Source: Thermodesulfovibrionia bacterium (GTDB taxonomy: Bacteria; Nitrospirota; Thermodesulfovibrionia; UBA6902). Taken from it: a DNA stretch of 64,000 nucleotides. Positions 36,012 through 45,404 of this stretch are shown here, piece after piece. The translations under genes were made by a program, and so were the position numbers. Numbering within the stretch: the stretch's first letter is position 1; each line of letters starts with the position of its first letter. The notes beneath the pieces were generated by a model. That model was given only the letters and a program-made list of their open reading frames with translations, did not search any database and was not told the origin of the DNA. The DNA is taken from assembly GCA_020053105.1 (NCBI GenBank), contig JAGVNU010000085.1, positions 1 to 64,000 of the forward strand, written 5' to 3'.

Positions 36012-37382
36012 ATGAATAGAAAATTAAATTTATTTTTTGTTATCCTGCTTATCATTGTATACGGGTGCGCCCATACAGTAAAGGAGACAACCGGAGAAGT
36101 AAAGCCGGCAGAAAACGGCGCTGTATATGAGGAGACCCTTGAAAACGGGCTAAAGGTCTTTATTATAAAAGACCGGAACGCGCCGCTTGCGGTCTTTGAG
36201 ATCTGGTACAACGCAGGCTCCATCAATGAACAGGTCGGCAAAACAGGACTAAGTCATCTGCTTGAACACATGATGTTTAAAGGCACCCCCAGGTACGGGA
36301 GCAAGGTGTTTTCGAAGGTCATCGGCAAGGCGGGGGGGATAGATAATGCCGGCACCAGCCATGACTATGCGTATTACTTTCAGAAGCTGGCGCCTGACAG
36401 GCTGGACCTTTCAATACAGATGGAGGCCGACAGGATGAGGAACCTTATCATGGACAACGGGGATTTCCTTTCCGAAAGGGACGTTGTCATGGAAGAGCGG
36501 AGAATGCGTTACGAAGATGACCCGCAAAACCTTGTGTTTGAAGAGGTGGTCGCCACGGCCTTCAAGAACAATCCTTACAGATGGCCGGTCATCGGGTGGA
36601 TGGAAGATTTAAACAATGTAACGCGGGACGATCTTATGGATTATTACCGGAAACATTATGTGCCGAACAATGCGTTTATAGTCATAGCGGGCAATGTAGA
36701 TGTGAATGCTGTAATGGCAAAGATAAGGAGTGAGTTCGGCCCCATTCCAAAAGGCCCTGAGATCGGAAAGTTAAACATACAGGAACCGGTCCAGAAGGGC
36801 GAAAAAAGGGTCTATATTAATAAGGAGGCCGAGCTTCCCTATGTCATAAGCGCATACAAAACCCCAAATGTCCTTCACGAAGACAGCTATGCCCTTGACG
36901 TGCTTGCCGGGGTGCTTGCCGGGGGAAAGAGCGGGAGGATTTACAGGAGTCTCGTCGATGAAAAGCGGATAGCGCTATCAGCCGGGGCAGGGTACAGCAA
37001 TTTCAATAAATACCCTTTCATATTTTATCTCGAAGGGACCCCATTGCCGGGTAAGAAAATAGAGGAAGTTGAAAACGCGCTTTATGAAGAAGTCCGTAAG
37101 GTCAAGGACCAGCCGCCGTCTGAGAGGGAGGTCCAGAAGGCCAAGAACCAGATAGAGGCGGACTTTATAATGGGCCAGGATTCAGTCTACTCTCAGGCCA
37201 TGGTCCTGGCGCAGTTTGAGATGCTTGACAACTGGAGGCTGAAAGAGAAATATATTGAAGGCCTGAGAAAGGTCACGCCGTATGATGTACAGCGTGTGGC
37301 AAACAAATATATGGTCGTTGACCAGAGAACGGTCGGGACATTAATACCGGTAAAGAACGATGAGAGTGGAAGTGAAAAGTAA
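36012..37382 (+). CDS. M16 family zinc metallopeptidase, catalytic subunit (lipoprotein)
   Basis: A 456-aa processing-protease-type enzyme. The inverted zinc motif HxxEH is intact in SHLLEHMMFKGTPRYGS (about residue 82), with the third Glu ligand expected about 75 residues later. A signal segment ends in a lipobox-like VYGC (Cys19). I chose the ATG at 36012; an in-frame TTG at 35994 is possible, since the AAGGA site is very close to the ATG. It overlaps the next M16 gene by 23 nt, and the two likely form an active/inactive heterodimer. Confidence 0.88.
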   Translation: MNRKLNLFFVILLIIVYGCAHTVKETTGEVKPAENGAVYEETLENGLKVFIIKDRNAPLAVFEIWYNAGSINEQVGKTGLSHLLEHMMFKGTPRYGSKVFSKVIGKAGGIDNAGTSHDYAYYFQKLAPDRLDLSIQMEADRMRNLIMDNGDFLSERDVVMEERRMRYEDDPQNLVFEEVVATAFKNNPYRWPVIGWMEDLNNVTRDDLMDYYRKHYVPNNAFIVIAGNVDVNAVMAKIRSEFGPIPKGPEIGKLNIQEPVQKGEKRVYINKEAELPYVISAYKTPNVLHEDSYALDVLAGVLAGGKSGRIYRSLVDEKRIALSAGAGYSNFNKYPFIFYLEGTPLPGKKIEEVENALYEEVRKVKDQPPSEREVQKAKNQIEADFIMGQDSVYSQAMVLAQFEMLDNWRLKEKYIEGLRKVTPYDVQRVANKYMVVDQRTVGTLIPVKNDESGSEK

Positions 37383-39081
37383 TAACCGGAAGTTAAAAGT
37401 CGTTGCCTGTTACTCGTTACTTGTTACTGCTTTTTTTCTGTTTGCTTCACTATTGACTTCAGCATACGCCCTTGACGTGAAGCGCCAGGTGCTTACAAAC
37501 GGGCTCACGCTTCTGGTTGTGGAACGGCATAGCGTGCCTATAGTGAGGATCTCGGTCGGGATCAATGCGGGCAATCTGCATGAGCCGGCGGACAAGGCAG
37601 GACTTGCCAGTCTTGTTGCAGGTCTTCTGACGGAAGGCGCCGCAAACAGGACGGCCCGGCAGATCAGCGAAGATATTGATTTTATCGGGGGCTCTGTCGG
37701 GGCCTCAGGCGGCGGGGATTATGTGACCGCGAATCTGTCTGTCTTGAAGAAGGACCTCGATCTTGGATTTGAACTGCTTTCGGACATAATTGTCAACCCG
37801 TCTTTTCCGGACAAAGAGATAATAAAAAAGAAGGAACGTATAAAGGGCGGCTTAAGGTCTCAGGAAGATGATCCGGGCTACATCTCGTCAAGGGAATTTA
37901 AAAAGGCGGTGTTCGGAGACCATCCTTACGGCAGGCTGCTCACAGGCATGGTTGAGACCATTGACTCGATAACAAGAGATGATATCGTTAACTTTCATTC
38001 AGGATACTATGTCCCGGAAAATTCAATCATGACCGTTGTCGGCGATATAACGAATGAAGAGGTTGAACGACTGATTCAGAAACATTTGAGCGGCTGGCGT
38101 CAGGGAAAACCTGCAGCGGCTTCCCGGCAGAATATGAATATGACAAAAGAAAGAAAGACCATAACAATTGACAAGGACCTTACTCAGGCCAATATCATCC
38201 TCGGCCATACAGGGGTCAGCAGAGACAATCCCGACTACTATGCGGTATCGGTAATGAATTATATACTCGGAGGCGGGGGGTTTTCATCAAGGCTTATGCA
38301 GAATATAAGGGACGATAAAGGACTTGTCTATGATATCTCCAGCTATTTCGCTGCTGATAAATTCGGAGGAAGTTTTCAGGTGGAACTGCAGACAAAAAAC
38401 GAATCAGCCAATACCGCGATAGAAGAAGCGCTTAAGGAGATCAAGCAGATCAGAAGCAGTCCTGTGGCGGAAGATGAACTTTCTGATGCCAAGTCGTTTC
38501 TCACAGGCAGTTTCCCCATGAGAATCGAAACGGGCGCGCGCATTGCCGGGTTCCTCGTGGCAGTCGAGTATTACGGTTTAGGCAATGACTACATTGATAA
38601 TTATCCCGCGTATATAAACAGCGTGACCCGTGAGGATGTCCTGAGGGTCGCGAAGAAATATCTGGACCCTGAAAATTATGTCCTTGTCGTTGTCGCGGAC
38701 CAGGAGAAGGTGTTGTTGAAGGAAGAATACTCGGATACCCGGATGAAAAAACAATTGAGGACCTTGGCCCCGGGTGCAACGATGAATGACGGGGAAGCGG
38801 AAAAACAGGCCATGGGCCTGACCGTATTTGTTAAAGATACTTTGAATCTGGATGAAGAGATAGGAAAGACCGTAAGGGAACTCGGCGGCCGAATAATCTC
38901 GTCGGAGGCTGTTGACAACAAGCTGTCCTTCACTGTCACGCTTCATTCAGATAAAGTAAAAGACCTGAAGGAAGCGCTGAAGCTCCTTGGTGAAGTTGAA
39001 GAGGATAGTGCCTTATCTTCTGCCGAAGGCGATGTTGAGATTGGAATAAAAGTGGTGAAGACCGAGGTCGTTTTGCATTAA
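37360..39081 (+). CDS. M16 family peptidase-like protein, non-catalytic subunit with extra C-terminal domain
   Basis: A 573-aa secreted protein (signal peptide to about residue 37, ending SAYA). The M16 fold is clear from VLTNGLTLLVVERHSVPIVRISVGINAGN, but the HxxEH site is replaced by SLVAGLL, so it should not bind zinc. In two-subunit M16B enzymes such a partner helps bind substrate. After the usual M16 length (about 445) comes an added segment of about 125 residues containing VRELGGRIISSEAV, then LKEALKLLGEVEE, a pattern like DUF4349-type envelope domains. Confidence 0.85.
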   Translation: MRVEVKSNNRKLKVVACYSLLVTAFFLFASLLTSAYALDVKRQVLTNGLTLLVVERHSVPIVRISVGINAGNLHEPADKAGLASLVAGLLTEGAANRTARQISEDIDFIGGSVGASGGGDYVTANLSVLKKDLDLGFELLSDIIVNPSFPDKEIIKKKERIKGGLRSQEDDPGYISSREFKKAVFGDHPYGRLLTGMVETIDSITRDDIVNFHSGYYVPENSIMTVVGDITNEEVERLIQKHLSGWRQGKPAAASRQNMNMTKERKTITIDKDLTQANIILGHTGVSRDNPDYYAVSVMNYILGGGGFSSRLMQNIRDDKGLVYDISSYFAADKFGGSFQVELQTKNESANTAIEEALKEIKQIRSSPVAEDELSDAKSFLTGSFPMRIETGARIAGFLVAVEYYGLGNDYIDNYPAYINSVTREDVLRVAKKYLDPENYVLVVVADQEKVLLKEEYSDTRMKKQLRTLAPGATMNDGEAEKQAMGLTVFVKDTLNLDEEIGKTVRELGGRIISSEAVDNKLSFTVTLHSDKVKDLKEALKLLGEVEEDSALSSAEGDVEIGIKVVKTEVVLH

Positions 39082-39359
39082 CTCCTTCCTGATATTATTG
39101 CCTTGCTTTTAAGCTTGAAATATTAAGTCATTCGGCCCATCAATAATTATGAAGTGATATTTAAATTGAAGGCGTTTCTGATAAAACATCCATGCTGAAA
39201 AGCTGCGATGGAAAAACTTTCCCATTCAAGAAATATTTTCTATATTAATATCCTCCACCACACAACAGAAATTGTCTGCTATATCATGAAGGAAGCAATA
39301 ACATTGTAGATAACAGGCTTTTTTCCGTTTTTACAGACATCCCCGGGGCGGGAAACTTT
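39082..39359. other. Intergenic stretch before the flagellar operon
   Basis: About 280 AT-rich bases between the M16 pair and the sigma-54-like site of fliK. No ORF with a credible start was found and no clear terminator. A short inverted element (CCATGCTG...CTGCGATGG near 39190) is too weak to call. Confidence 0.4.
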
Positions 39360-39376
39360 CTGGCATGGCTCTTGCT
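39360..39376 (+). promoter_or_regulatory. Sigma-54 (-24/-12) promoter-like element of fliK
   Basis: CTGGCATGGCTCTTGCT matches the RpoN consensus YTGGCACGRNNNTTGCW at all defined positions except one (T for C at position 7), with exact GG/GC spacing. Initiation would be near 39387. It sits directly before the hook gene cluster, where RpoN control is common in polar flagellar systems. Confidence 0.7.
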
Positions 39377-39399
39377 CTTTGAACGGCATGGAAGTATTA

Positions 39400-41160
39400 A
39401 TGAACAGCATGCCTGACATAAACCCGGTCATTTTGCAAACTCCGAGGGCTGACTCCAGTCTTAAGGATAAATCTTCTTCCGGGAAAAGCGAATTCGCTTC
39501 TTTAGTTGAGAATGAATATTCAAAATCAACAGGCAGCAAATTAAACAAGAAAGACATTTATTCAGACAGCGCCACGAAAGAGGATAGCGCGTCAAATAGC
39601 GACAGGTCAGCATGCGATAATTGCGCTGCTGATATTAATAATACGACACACAATACCGATGATATCGAACCAGAGGATGGCGAAGAAGAACATACAAAAG
39701 ATGAAGCTGATTCAGGAAAGGGTCTTAAAACCGGGGCGCTGTTATTTAGTCTGGTGAATAATTATATGGCAGAGATTGGCAATGCTTCACAGGTTTCAAC
39801 CGGTGAAGGAACATCTTGGCCGGCCGATATCGGAGCCGGTAAACCTGAAAGTGAATCAGCATCTGACAATGGGTTGAAAGTGGGGACACTCTTAAATGAT
39901 CTGGTAACTAACTTTGCAGCGGAAACCGGTGGAGAGGTTAATCCTGATCCTGCCAGTGTTCAGAGCACAGGACCAAGCGTCGCTGAAACATCTGATTTGC
40001 CCGCGGACAATGGGTTGAAAGTCGGGACACTGTTAAATAATCTGGTAACTAACTTTGCAGCGGAAATCGAAGGGGGAGTTAATCTTGCCCCTGCCAGTGT
40101 CCAGAGCACAGGACCGATCAGCGCTGAATCATCTGATTTGCCTGCGGGAAATGGTTTGAAAGTCGGGACCTTGTTAAATAATATGATCAGCGAATATGCG
40201 GCAAAGATTGAAGGAGCTTCGGATATTAATTATGAAAATGCAGCCGGCACTGAATCGATGGGGACTGAATCAGTTGAGACAGTCACTGACCCGGAGGGTA
40301 AAAATGGCCTGAAGATTGGAGACTTGCTGAACAGACTGACAGAGCGTCCAGATGAGAAGGGAATCAATACGCCACTGATTAAAGAGGAAGTGACGTCTGC
40401 TGAAAAGACAACAGATAGTAATGCTCATGCAGATGATTCCGCAGCCGATAGTTTAATCTTCAGAAAGGAAATGACAGCGCAGGCCGAAACAAAGAACGAA
40501 GCAGCCGGTTATATGGAAAAAGTCCATACTCATGACAAAACCGTTGTTATGGATATGCCGGAGAATAGTGATAATCCGGAAGGATTAAATAGCCGGCCGA
40601 TGTCAGGGGGCTCAGATCAGTTCAAACAGGGAAACGGGACTGGGGACCATGCATTTAACTTTGCAAAGGGGCAGCATAATTTCGGGAACGAAGATGAGAC
40701 GAGTAATGTAAATTCGATTAACACTTCAAATACAGCATTAGAGAACGCAAGATCAGTTCAAAGTCCCACTGCGCTTCACGCCGTAAAGACACCCGGAGTC
40801 CAGGAACTGCTTGATAACGTCATCTATATAATAAAAGGCAACAGCAAAATGGGCGTATCTGTTGAACATGAGAACCTGGGTAAATTAAACATCAGCCTTA
40901 GTCTGGAAAAGGGGATGGTCAATGTTCACATTAATGCTTCAGACCACGCGGTCCGGGAGATCATAGAAAATAATATGCAGCAGATTATCGACAGCCTTAA
41001 TAAGGACGGCGTCAGCGTTGGAGAGTTTTCTGTCGGCTTAAGGGACCAGAGAGGGCATGAAACGAATCGGTCCTCTTTAAAGAACGGACAGGACCGGAGA
41101 ATTCCGATCGAGACAAAAAAGGAAGACCGGAACAGCGGTCTGGTAAATATTTTCGCATGA
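39400..41160 (+). CDS. fliK: Flagellar hook-length control protein FliK with internal repeats
   Basis: FliK measures hook length and switches the export gate via FlhB. The C-terminal domain (about residues 460-560) is typical: LDNVIYIIKGNSKMGVSVEH, then LNISLSLEKGMVNVHINA and a late basic region. The long hydrophilic middle holds five copies of an NGLKxGxLLNxL motif (starting near nt 39718, 39868, 40009, 40150, 40303), two of them exact 141-nt periods. I favour the ATG at 39400, with GGAAG five bases upstream and after the predicted sigma-54 start; the ATG at 39388 is an alternative. flgD and flgE follow. Confidence 0.88.
   Translation: MNSMPDINPVILQTPRADSSLKDKSSSGKSEFASLVENEYSKSTGSKLNKKDIYSDSATKEDSASNSDRSACDNCAADINNTTHNTDDIEPEDGEEEHTKDEADSGKGLKTGALLFSLVNNYMAEIGNASQVSTGEGTSWPADIGAGKPESESASDNGLKVGTLLNDLVTNFAAETGGEVNPDPASVQSTGPSVAETSDLPADNGLKVGTLLNNLVTNFAAEIEGGVNLAPASVQSTGPISAESSDLPAGNGLKVGTLLNNMISEYAAKIEGASDINYENAAGTESMGTESVETVTDPEGKNGLKIGDLLNRLTERPDEKGINTPLIKEEVTSAEKTTDSNAHADDSAADSLIFRKEMTAQAETKNEAAGYMEKVHTHDKTVVMDMPENSDNPEGLNSRPMSGGSDQFKQGNGTGDHAFNFAKGQHNFGNEDETSNVNSINTSNTALENARSVQSPTALHAVKTPGVQELLDNVIYIIKGNSKMGVSVEHENLGKLNISLSLEKGMVNVHINASDHAVREIIENNMQQIIDSLNKDGVSVGEFSVGLRDQRGHETNRSSLKNGQDRRIPIETKKEDRNSGLVNIFA
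39868..40149 (+). repeat. Two 141-bp tandem repeats inside fliK
   Basis: Units 39868-40008 and 40009-40149 are near-identical, 47 codons each. They encode NGLKVGTLLN-(D/N)-LVTNFAAE followed by a PASVQSTGP linker. Degenerate copies flank them at about 39718, 40150 and 40303. The frame is kept throughout, so unit gain or loss would change FliK length without breaking it. Confidence 0.85.
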
Positions 41161-41188
41161 CATTTCATTACAGACAGGAGGAGGATAA

Positions 41189-41836
41189 ATGGACATATCT
41201 ACGATAGGAAGTTTGACCAATGCCAGTACTGGTTCCGCAGGCGCCAAGGCGCTCGGTAAGCAGGATTTTCTGAACCTGCTCCTGAAGCAGCTGAATTATC
41301 AGGACCCGATGAATCCTATGGACAGCACTGAGTTTACAACACAGCTTTCGCAGTTCAGTTCACTGGAAGAGTTGACGAACATCAACAGCACATTAAGTGA
41401 TGTTCTGGCCTTTCAGCAGTCAATGCAGAACGCGTCTGTCGCTAACCTTGTAGGCAAGACGGTAAAAGTTGAGGGAAACACCGCTTATCTGTCAGACAAG
41501 GCAGATATCAATTATGAGCTTGGAGGTGAAGCTTCAATAGTTGAGATCTCAATTTATGACGGCGCAGGGAGGTTGGTAAGGAATGAAAATATCGGGGCCC
41601 ATTCAGAAGGCGACCAGCATTACACGTGGGACGGACAAGACAGTTCCGGCAACAAGCTGCCGCAGGGCGCGTATACTTTTGCTGTCGAAGCCAAGGATAT
41701 TACCGGTAATCCGGTCTCTGCCCAAAGCATCTCTTCGGGGACTGTCACGGAAGTCCTGTTTGAGAAGGGTCTCACATACATTATGTTGAACGGCAACACC
41801 AAAATTAACCTTAGTGATATAAAATCCATAGGATAA
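41189..41836 (+). CDS. flgD: Flagellar hook capping protein FlgD
   Basis: FlgD caps the growing hook. GKQDFLNLLLKQLNYQDPMNPMDSTEFTTQLSQFSSLEEL (residues 23-62) is the hallmark N-terminal export/assembly region, followed by the FlgD Ig-like domain with YTWDGQDSSGNKLPQGAYTF. 215 aa, normal length, GAGGAGG before the ATG; 13 bp to flgE. Confidence 0.96.
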   Translation: MDISTIGSLTNASTGSAGAKALGKQDFLNLLLKQLNYQDPMNPMDSTEFTTQLSQFSSLEELTNINSTLSDVLAFQQSMQNASVANLVGKTVKVEGNTAYLSDKADINYELGGEASIVEISIYDGAGRLVRNENIGAHSEGDQHYTWDGQDSSGNKLPQGAYTFAVEAKDITGNPVSAQSISSGTVTEVLFEKGLTYIMLNGNTKINLSDIKSIG

Positions 41837-41849
41837 AGGAGGATTTAAC

Positions 41850-43136
41850 ATGGCACTTACATCATTATTCACGGCAGTCAGCGGAATGAATGCCAACGGC
41901 ACGGCATTGTCGGTAATCAGTGACAACGTCGCCAATATGAACACTACCGGCTTCAAGGCAAGCAGGGCTGCCTTCGGGGACATCCTGAGTCAGCAGATCG
42001 GTGAGTCCCAGGTTGGACGAGGGGTTTTACTTACCGATGTTGCGTCGCAGTTTACACAGGGCACCTTTGAGAACACGGCAAGTGTGCTGGATATGGCGGT
42101 CGACGGCGACGGGTTGTTTGTAATGAAAGATACAACCGGGACTTATTACACAAGGGCCGGGCAGTTCTCCGTAGATAAGGACGGATATGTAGTTAACTCC
42201 AGTGGTATTATATTGCAGGGGTACTTATACTCTGATACGGGCACGGCAACAAGCGCCCTGGGAGATATCAATGTTTCATCTGTAAACAGCGCTCCAAATA
42301 GCACAGAAAATGTTGAACTATCAGCTAATCTTGATTCAGGCGCAACCATACTTGCAGCATTTGATGTCGATGATCCTAATACAACATCAAATTTTTCAAC
42401 CTCTGTCACGGCATATGATTCACTGGGAAATGGTCATAATGTCAATGTCTATTTCAGAAAAGATGCTGAAGCTGTTACAGGTAATTCATGGGAGTGGTAC
42501 GCGGTTGTGGATGCAGCAGATTCATTAAGTGGAAACACCGAGATACAGGCGCAAGGCACACTGGGATTTACCACTGACGGATTTCTGGATACAGAAAGCG
42601 CGATAACCTATCCTCTTGTCGGCGGTTTTGATTTCAACGGCGGCGCAGCAGCAGCGCAGGCAATTGATTTTAATTTTGGCACATCAATAACAACAGACGG
42701 CGGGAGTGGTCGGGATGGCACTACACAATATAGTGGAGAATCCGCTACATCATTCCAGAGCCAGGACGGTTATTCCTCAGGGTCGTTAAAGAGTATAACA
42801 ATAAGTCAGGATGGAACGATGACCGGTATTTTTACAAATGGACAGACAAGAGGTCTTGCCCAGCTCGCGCTTGCTAAATTTATATCACCGACGGGCCTTA
42901 CAAAAATGGGGAGGGGGCTCTATGCCGAATCCACTGAGTCCGGTCAGCCTGTAATCACTACCCCGGGAAGCTCAGGCACAGGCGCAGTCCTTTCGAATAC
43001 CCTTGAATTGAGCAATGTTGATCTTGCCGAGGAGTTTGTCAAGATGATACTGTCCCAAAGAGGCTTCCAGGCGAATTCGAGAGTAATATCCACGTCGGAT
43101 GAGTTGATGCAGGAACTGGTGAATTTGAAGCGGTAA
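41850..43136 (+). CDS. flgE: Flagellar hook protein FlgE
   Basis: FlgE builds the hook. The N-terminal rod-type motif SLFTAVSGMNANGTALSVISDNVANMNTTGFK and the C-terminal NVDLAEEFVKMILSQRGFQANSRVISTSDELMQEL form the D0 coiled coils. The Thr/Ser/Gly-rich centre is the variable exposed domain. Full length at 428 aa. It ends the fliK-flgD-flgE unit; the next gene is convergent. Confidence 0.96.
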   Translation: MALTSLFTAVSGMNANGTALSVISDNVANMNTTGFKASRAAFGDILSQQIGESQVGRGVLLTDVASQFTQGTFENTASVLDMAVDGDGLFVMKDTTGTYYTRAGQFSVDKDGYVVNSSGIILQGYLYSDTGTATSALGDINVSSVNSAPNSTENVELSANLDSGATILAAFDVDDPNTTSNFSTSVTAYDSLGNGHNVNVYFRKDAEAVTGNSWEWYAVVDAADSLSGNTEIQAQGTLGFTTDGFLDTESAITYPLVGGFDFNGGAAAAQAIDFNFGTSITTDGGSGRDGTTQYSGESATSFQSQDGYSSGSLKSITISQDGTMTGIFTNGQTRGLAQLALAKFISPTGLTKMGRGLYAESTESGQPVITTPGSSGTGAVLSNTLELSNVDLAEEFVKMILSQRGFQANSRVISTSDELMQELVNLKR

Positions 43137-43190
43137 TAGACGGACCAGTAAAGATTAACAACGGATGACCACAGATCACAAACAAAGCAG

Positions 43191-43214
43191 GGGCGCGTTG
43201 CGACGTGCCCCTGT
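43191..43214. terminator. Bidirectional hairpin between flgE and the two-CW gene
   Basis: AGGGGCGCG-TTGCGA-CGTGCCCCT forms a GC-rich stem with one G/T pair, located between convergent genes. There is no strong T-run on the plus side; on the minus side a T-rich stretch follows. Its position fits a shared terminator. Confidence 0.5.
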
Positions 43215-43242
43215 AACTTATCAAATACACGATTAGCTGTTA

Positions 43243-43554
43243 TTATTTAGCCGCAGCGTGATAGACCTGACCTGGCTTTAGGAGGACGAAGTTCTCTGCT
43301 CCCTCTTCGCTTTTTATCTGCTTGAATACTTCACAGGACATACAGGAAACGGATTTCTGTGCAAAGTCACCCTGTACTTTCCCGCCGCAGAATGTGCCGG
43401 CAATGGCCCAGCATATACGCCCGGCATTATTACCATTGTTAATTCCGCTGCATTGAGAAGCTGAGGCAGCCGGGCAGACTCCGAGATCGTTAGTTTTTAC
43501 TCCGCCGGGTTCTCTCCCGCACTTTTTTAATTCCCAACAATTCTGTTTTGACAC
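43243..43554 (-). CDS. Stand-alone two-CW domain protein
   Basis: A 103-aa soluble Cys-rich protein. NCWELKKCGREPGG and GRICWAIAGTFCGG are the paired Cys-Trp elements of the two-CW domain, followed by CMSCEVFKQI. The domain usually sits at the end of chemoreceptors or sensor kinases and may bind metal or an Fe-S cluster; here it is alone. The start is GTG at 43554 with AAAGGGGG upstream. It lies between the hook genes and cheB, so a link to chemotaxis is plausible but unproven. Confidence 0.75.
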   Translation of the reverse strand: MSKQNCWELKKCGREPGGVKTNDLGVCPAASASQCSGINNGNNAGRICWAIAGTFCGGKVQGDFAQKSVSCMSCEVFKQIKSEEGAENFVLLKPGQVYHAAAK

Positions 43555-43733
43555 TGTCTGACCCCCTTTCTAACTTATAGTTGATACATTATCATGATCG
43601 ATATCTAATGATTGATGTCTACTGAACTCTCTCATGTTTTTATCGACATTCCTGACCATAACTTTAATTTGAATTTATATATTTCAGTAATAGAATGTAT
43701 ATAAAATATAATGCGGCGAACACTATATCAGGC

Positions 43734-44774
43734 CTATACTGAGTTAATAATTTCCCCTGCGATTTCATCCAGAGGCACAACTTTATCTGCAAGCCCGGCT
43801 TCAACAACTGATCTGGGCATGCCGTATACAACACACGTTTTTTCACTTTCTGCAATTGTTCTGCCGCCTTTGTTTTTAATCTCCTTCATGCCCTTTGTTC
43901 CATCATTCCCCAGTCCGGTAAGAATTACGCCGAGTACATGTCCTGAGAAGTTTTCAACGACTGACAGCATCAGAACGTCAATAGAGGGTCTGTAAATATA
44001 TTCCCCCCTGTCTTCAGAAACTGAAATGACAGTCTCTGTTAATTTTTTTCGGACCACACTCATATGTCCTCTGCCTGGCGCAATATATGCGACCCCTTTA
44101 TGAATTGGTTCGCCGTTTTCGGCTTCTTTGACCTGAATGGCGCTTAAGTTGTTTAACCTCTCTGCAAAAGGACCTGTAAATGCCGGGGGCATATGTTGCG
44201 AAATTACTATAGGCACCGGGAAATCTTTCGGGATCAGCGTAATGATGTTTTGTAACGCCTTGGGACCGCCGGTCGATGATCCGATGGCAATAATATTGAC
44301 CCGTCTGTGCGCGGCATATGCGGCTTTTTCAGGCATTTTCAGCGGCTGAAAAGTGGTCCTTCTCGGGGTCCTCACGAGTCCTTTCTTGCCGATCTTTTTG
44401 ATCTTATCAATTAATATTTCTTTTATTTTGATGATATTTATGGAAAGGTCAGAAAGGTTTTTCGGAATAAAGTCGACAGCTCCCATATCGAGGGCGTCAA
44501 GTGTCACCCTGGCGCCTTCTGTTGTCAGCGAGCTGACCATCAAAACAGGGACCGGATGTTTCTCCATAATCAGCTTAAGCGCCTCGATACCGTCCATACG
44601 CGGCATTTCAATGTCCAGCGTTACAATATCCGGATTTAAGGAGACGACTTTCTCAACAGCTTCGATGCCGTCTCTTGCGATTCCCACGACCTGGATCTCG
44701 TGGTCGGAAGAAATCATACTGGAGAGGGTATTTCTCATAAAGGCCGAGTCATCAACTATTAAGACCTTGATCAT
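43734..44774 (-). CDS. cheB: Chemoreceptor methylesterase/glutamine deamidase CheB
   Basis: CheB removes methyl groups from MCPs for adaptation. The receiver has Asp54 in TLDIEMPRMDG. The esterase triad is Ser167 in GSSTGGP, His194 in SQHMPPAFT and Asp291 in TGLGNDGTKGM. 346 aa, full length. It is the last gene of the chemotaxis operon, after cheW. Confidence 0.96.
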   Translation of the reverse strand: MIKVLIVDDSAFMRNTLSSMISSDHEIQVVGIARDGIEAVEKVVSLNPDIVTLDIEMPRMDGIEALKLIMEKHPVPVLMVSSLTTEGARVTLDALDMGAVDFIPKNLSDLSINIIKIKEILIDKIKKIGKKGLVRTPRRTTFQPLKMPEKAAYAAHRRVNIIAIGSSTGGPKALQNIITLIPKDFPVPIVISQHMPPAFTGPFAERLNNLSAIQVKEAENGEPIHKGVAYIAPGRGHMSVVRKKLTETVISVSEDRGEYIYRPSIDVLMLSVVENFSGHVLGVILTGLGNDGTKGMKEIKNKGGRTIAESEKTCVVYGMPRSVVEAGLADKVVPLDEIAGEIINSV

Positions 44775-44857
44775 TCTAGTTCCGTTCTATCGACAGATCG
44801 ATCCTGCTGATCTCATATATACGTCAAACTGTTTATTCCGATTGTCCAACATATTTA

Positions 44858-45325
44858 CTACAGCTGGACTGTTCCGCTTATTAACTTATCGATATCAATG
44901 AGTATTATAAGTCTGTCCTCCATTTTTGCTATCCCTTTTATATACGTGCTGCCTAAATCCGATGACATAGGGGGAGCTGGTTCTATAATGCTCGAAGGAA
45001 CTCTCAAGACCTCGGATACGGAATCCACAATAAGTCCATTCGTGATCCCGTTTATTTCCATTATGATAATTCTCGATGTCTCATTTGTCGGGTTTTCATC
45101 AAAAGAAAATTTTTTCCTCAGATTTATTACGGGGATTACTTTGCCCCTCAAATTTATGACCCCTTCAACATAAGCCGGAGAATTGGGGACCCTCGTAATA
45201 TCAGTTACCCTGTTTATCTCCTGAACGTTCAATATGTCTACAGCATACTGCTCCTTGTTGAGGGTGAAAGTAACAAACTGCAGTACTTCTTCACCTACTG
45301 CTGAATCTTCCATTGTGGCTTTCAT
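44858..45325 (-). CDS. cheW: Chemotaxis coupling protein CheW
   Basis: CheW links receptors to CheA. A single SH3-like CheW domain of 155 aa: LQFVTFTLNKEQYAVDILNVQEINR, VEGVINLRGKVIPVINLRKKF and ITNGLIVDSVSEVLRV. It lies between the CheW-CheZ fusion and cheB. Confidence 0.95.
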   Translation of the reverse strand: MKATMEDSAVGEEVLQFVTFTLNKEQYAVDILNVQEINRVTDITRVPNSPAYVEGVINLRGKVIPVINLRKKFSFDENPTNETSRIIIMEINGITNGLIVDSVSEVLRVPSSIIEPAPPMSSDLGSTYIKGIAKMEDRLIILIDIDKLISGTVQL

Positions 45326-45404
45326 ATATCGTCCTCCTTGATAATTTAATTGAACAATGCTGATATGTCTGCGTAATCTGATATTTTAATCGTCAGCATC
45401 ATCA

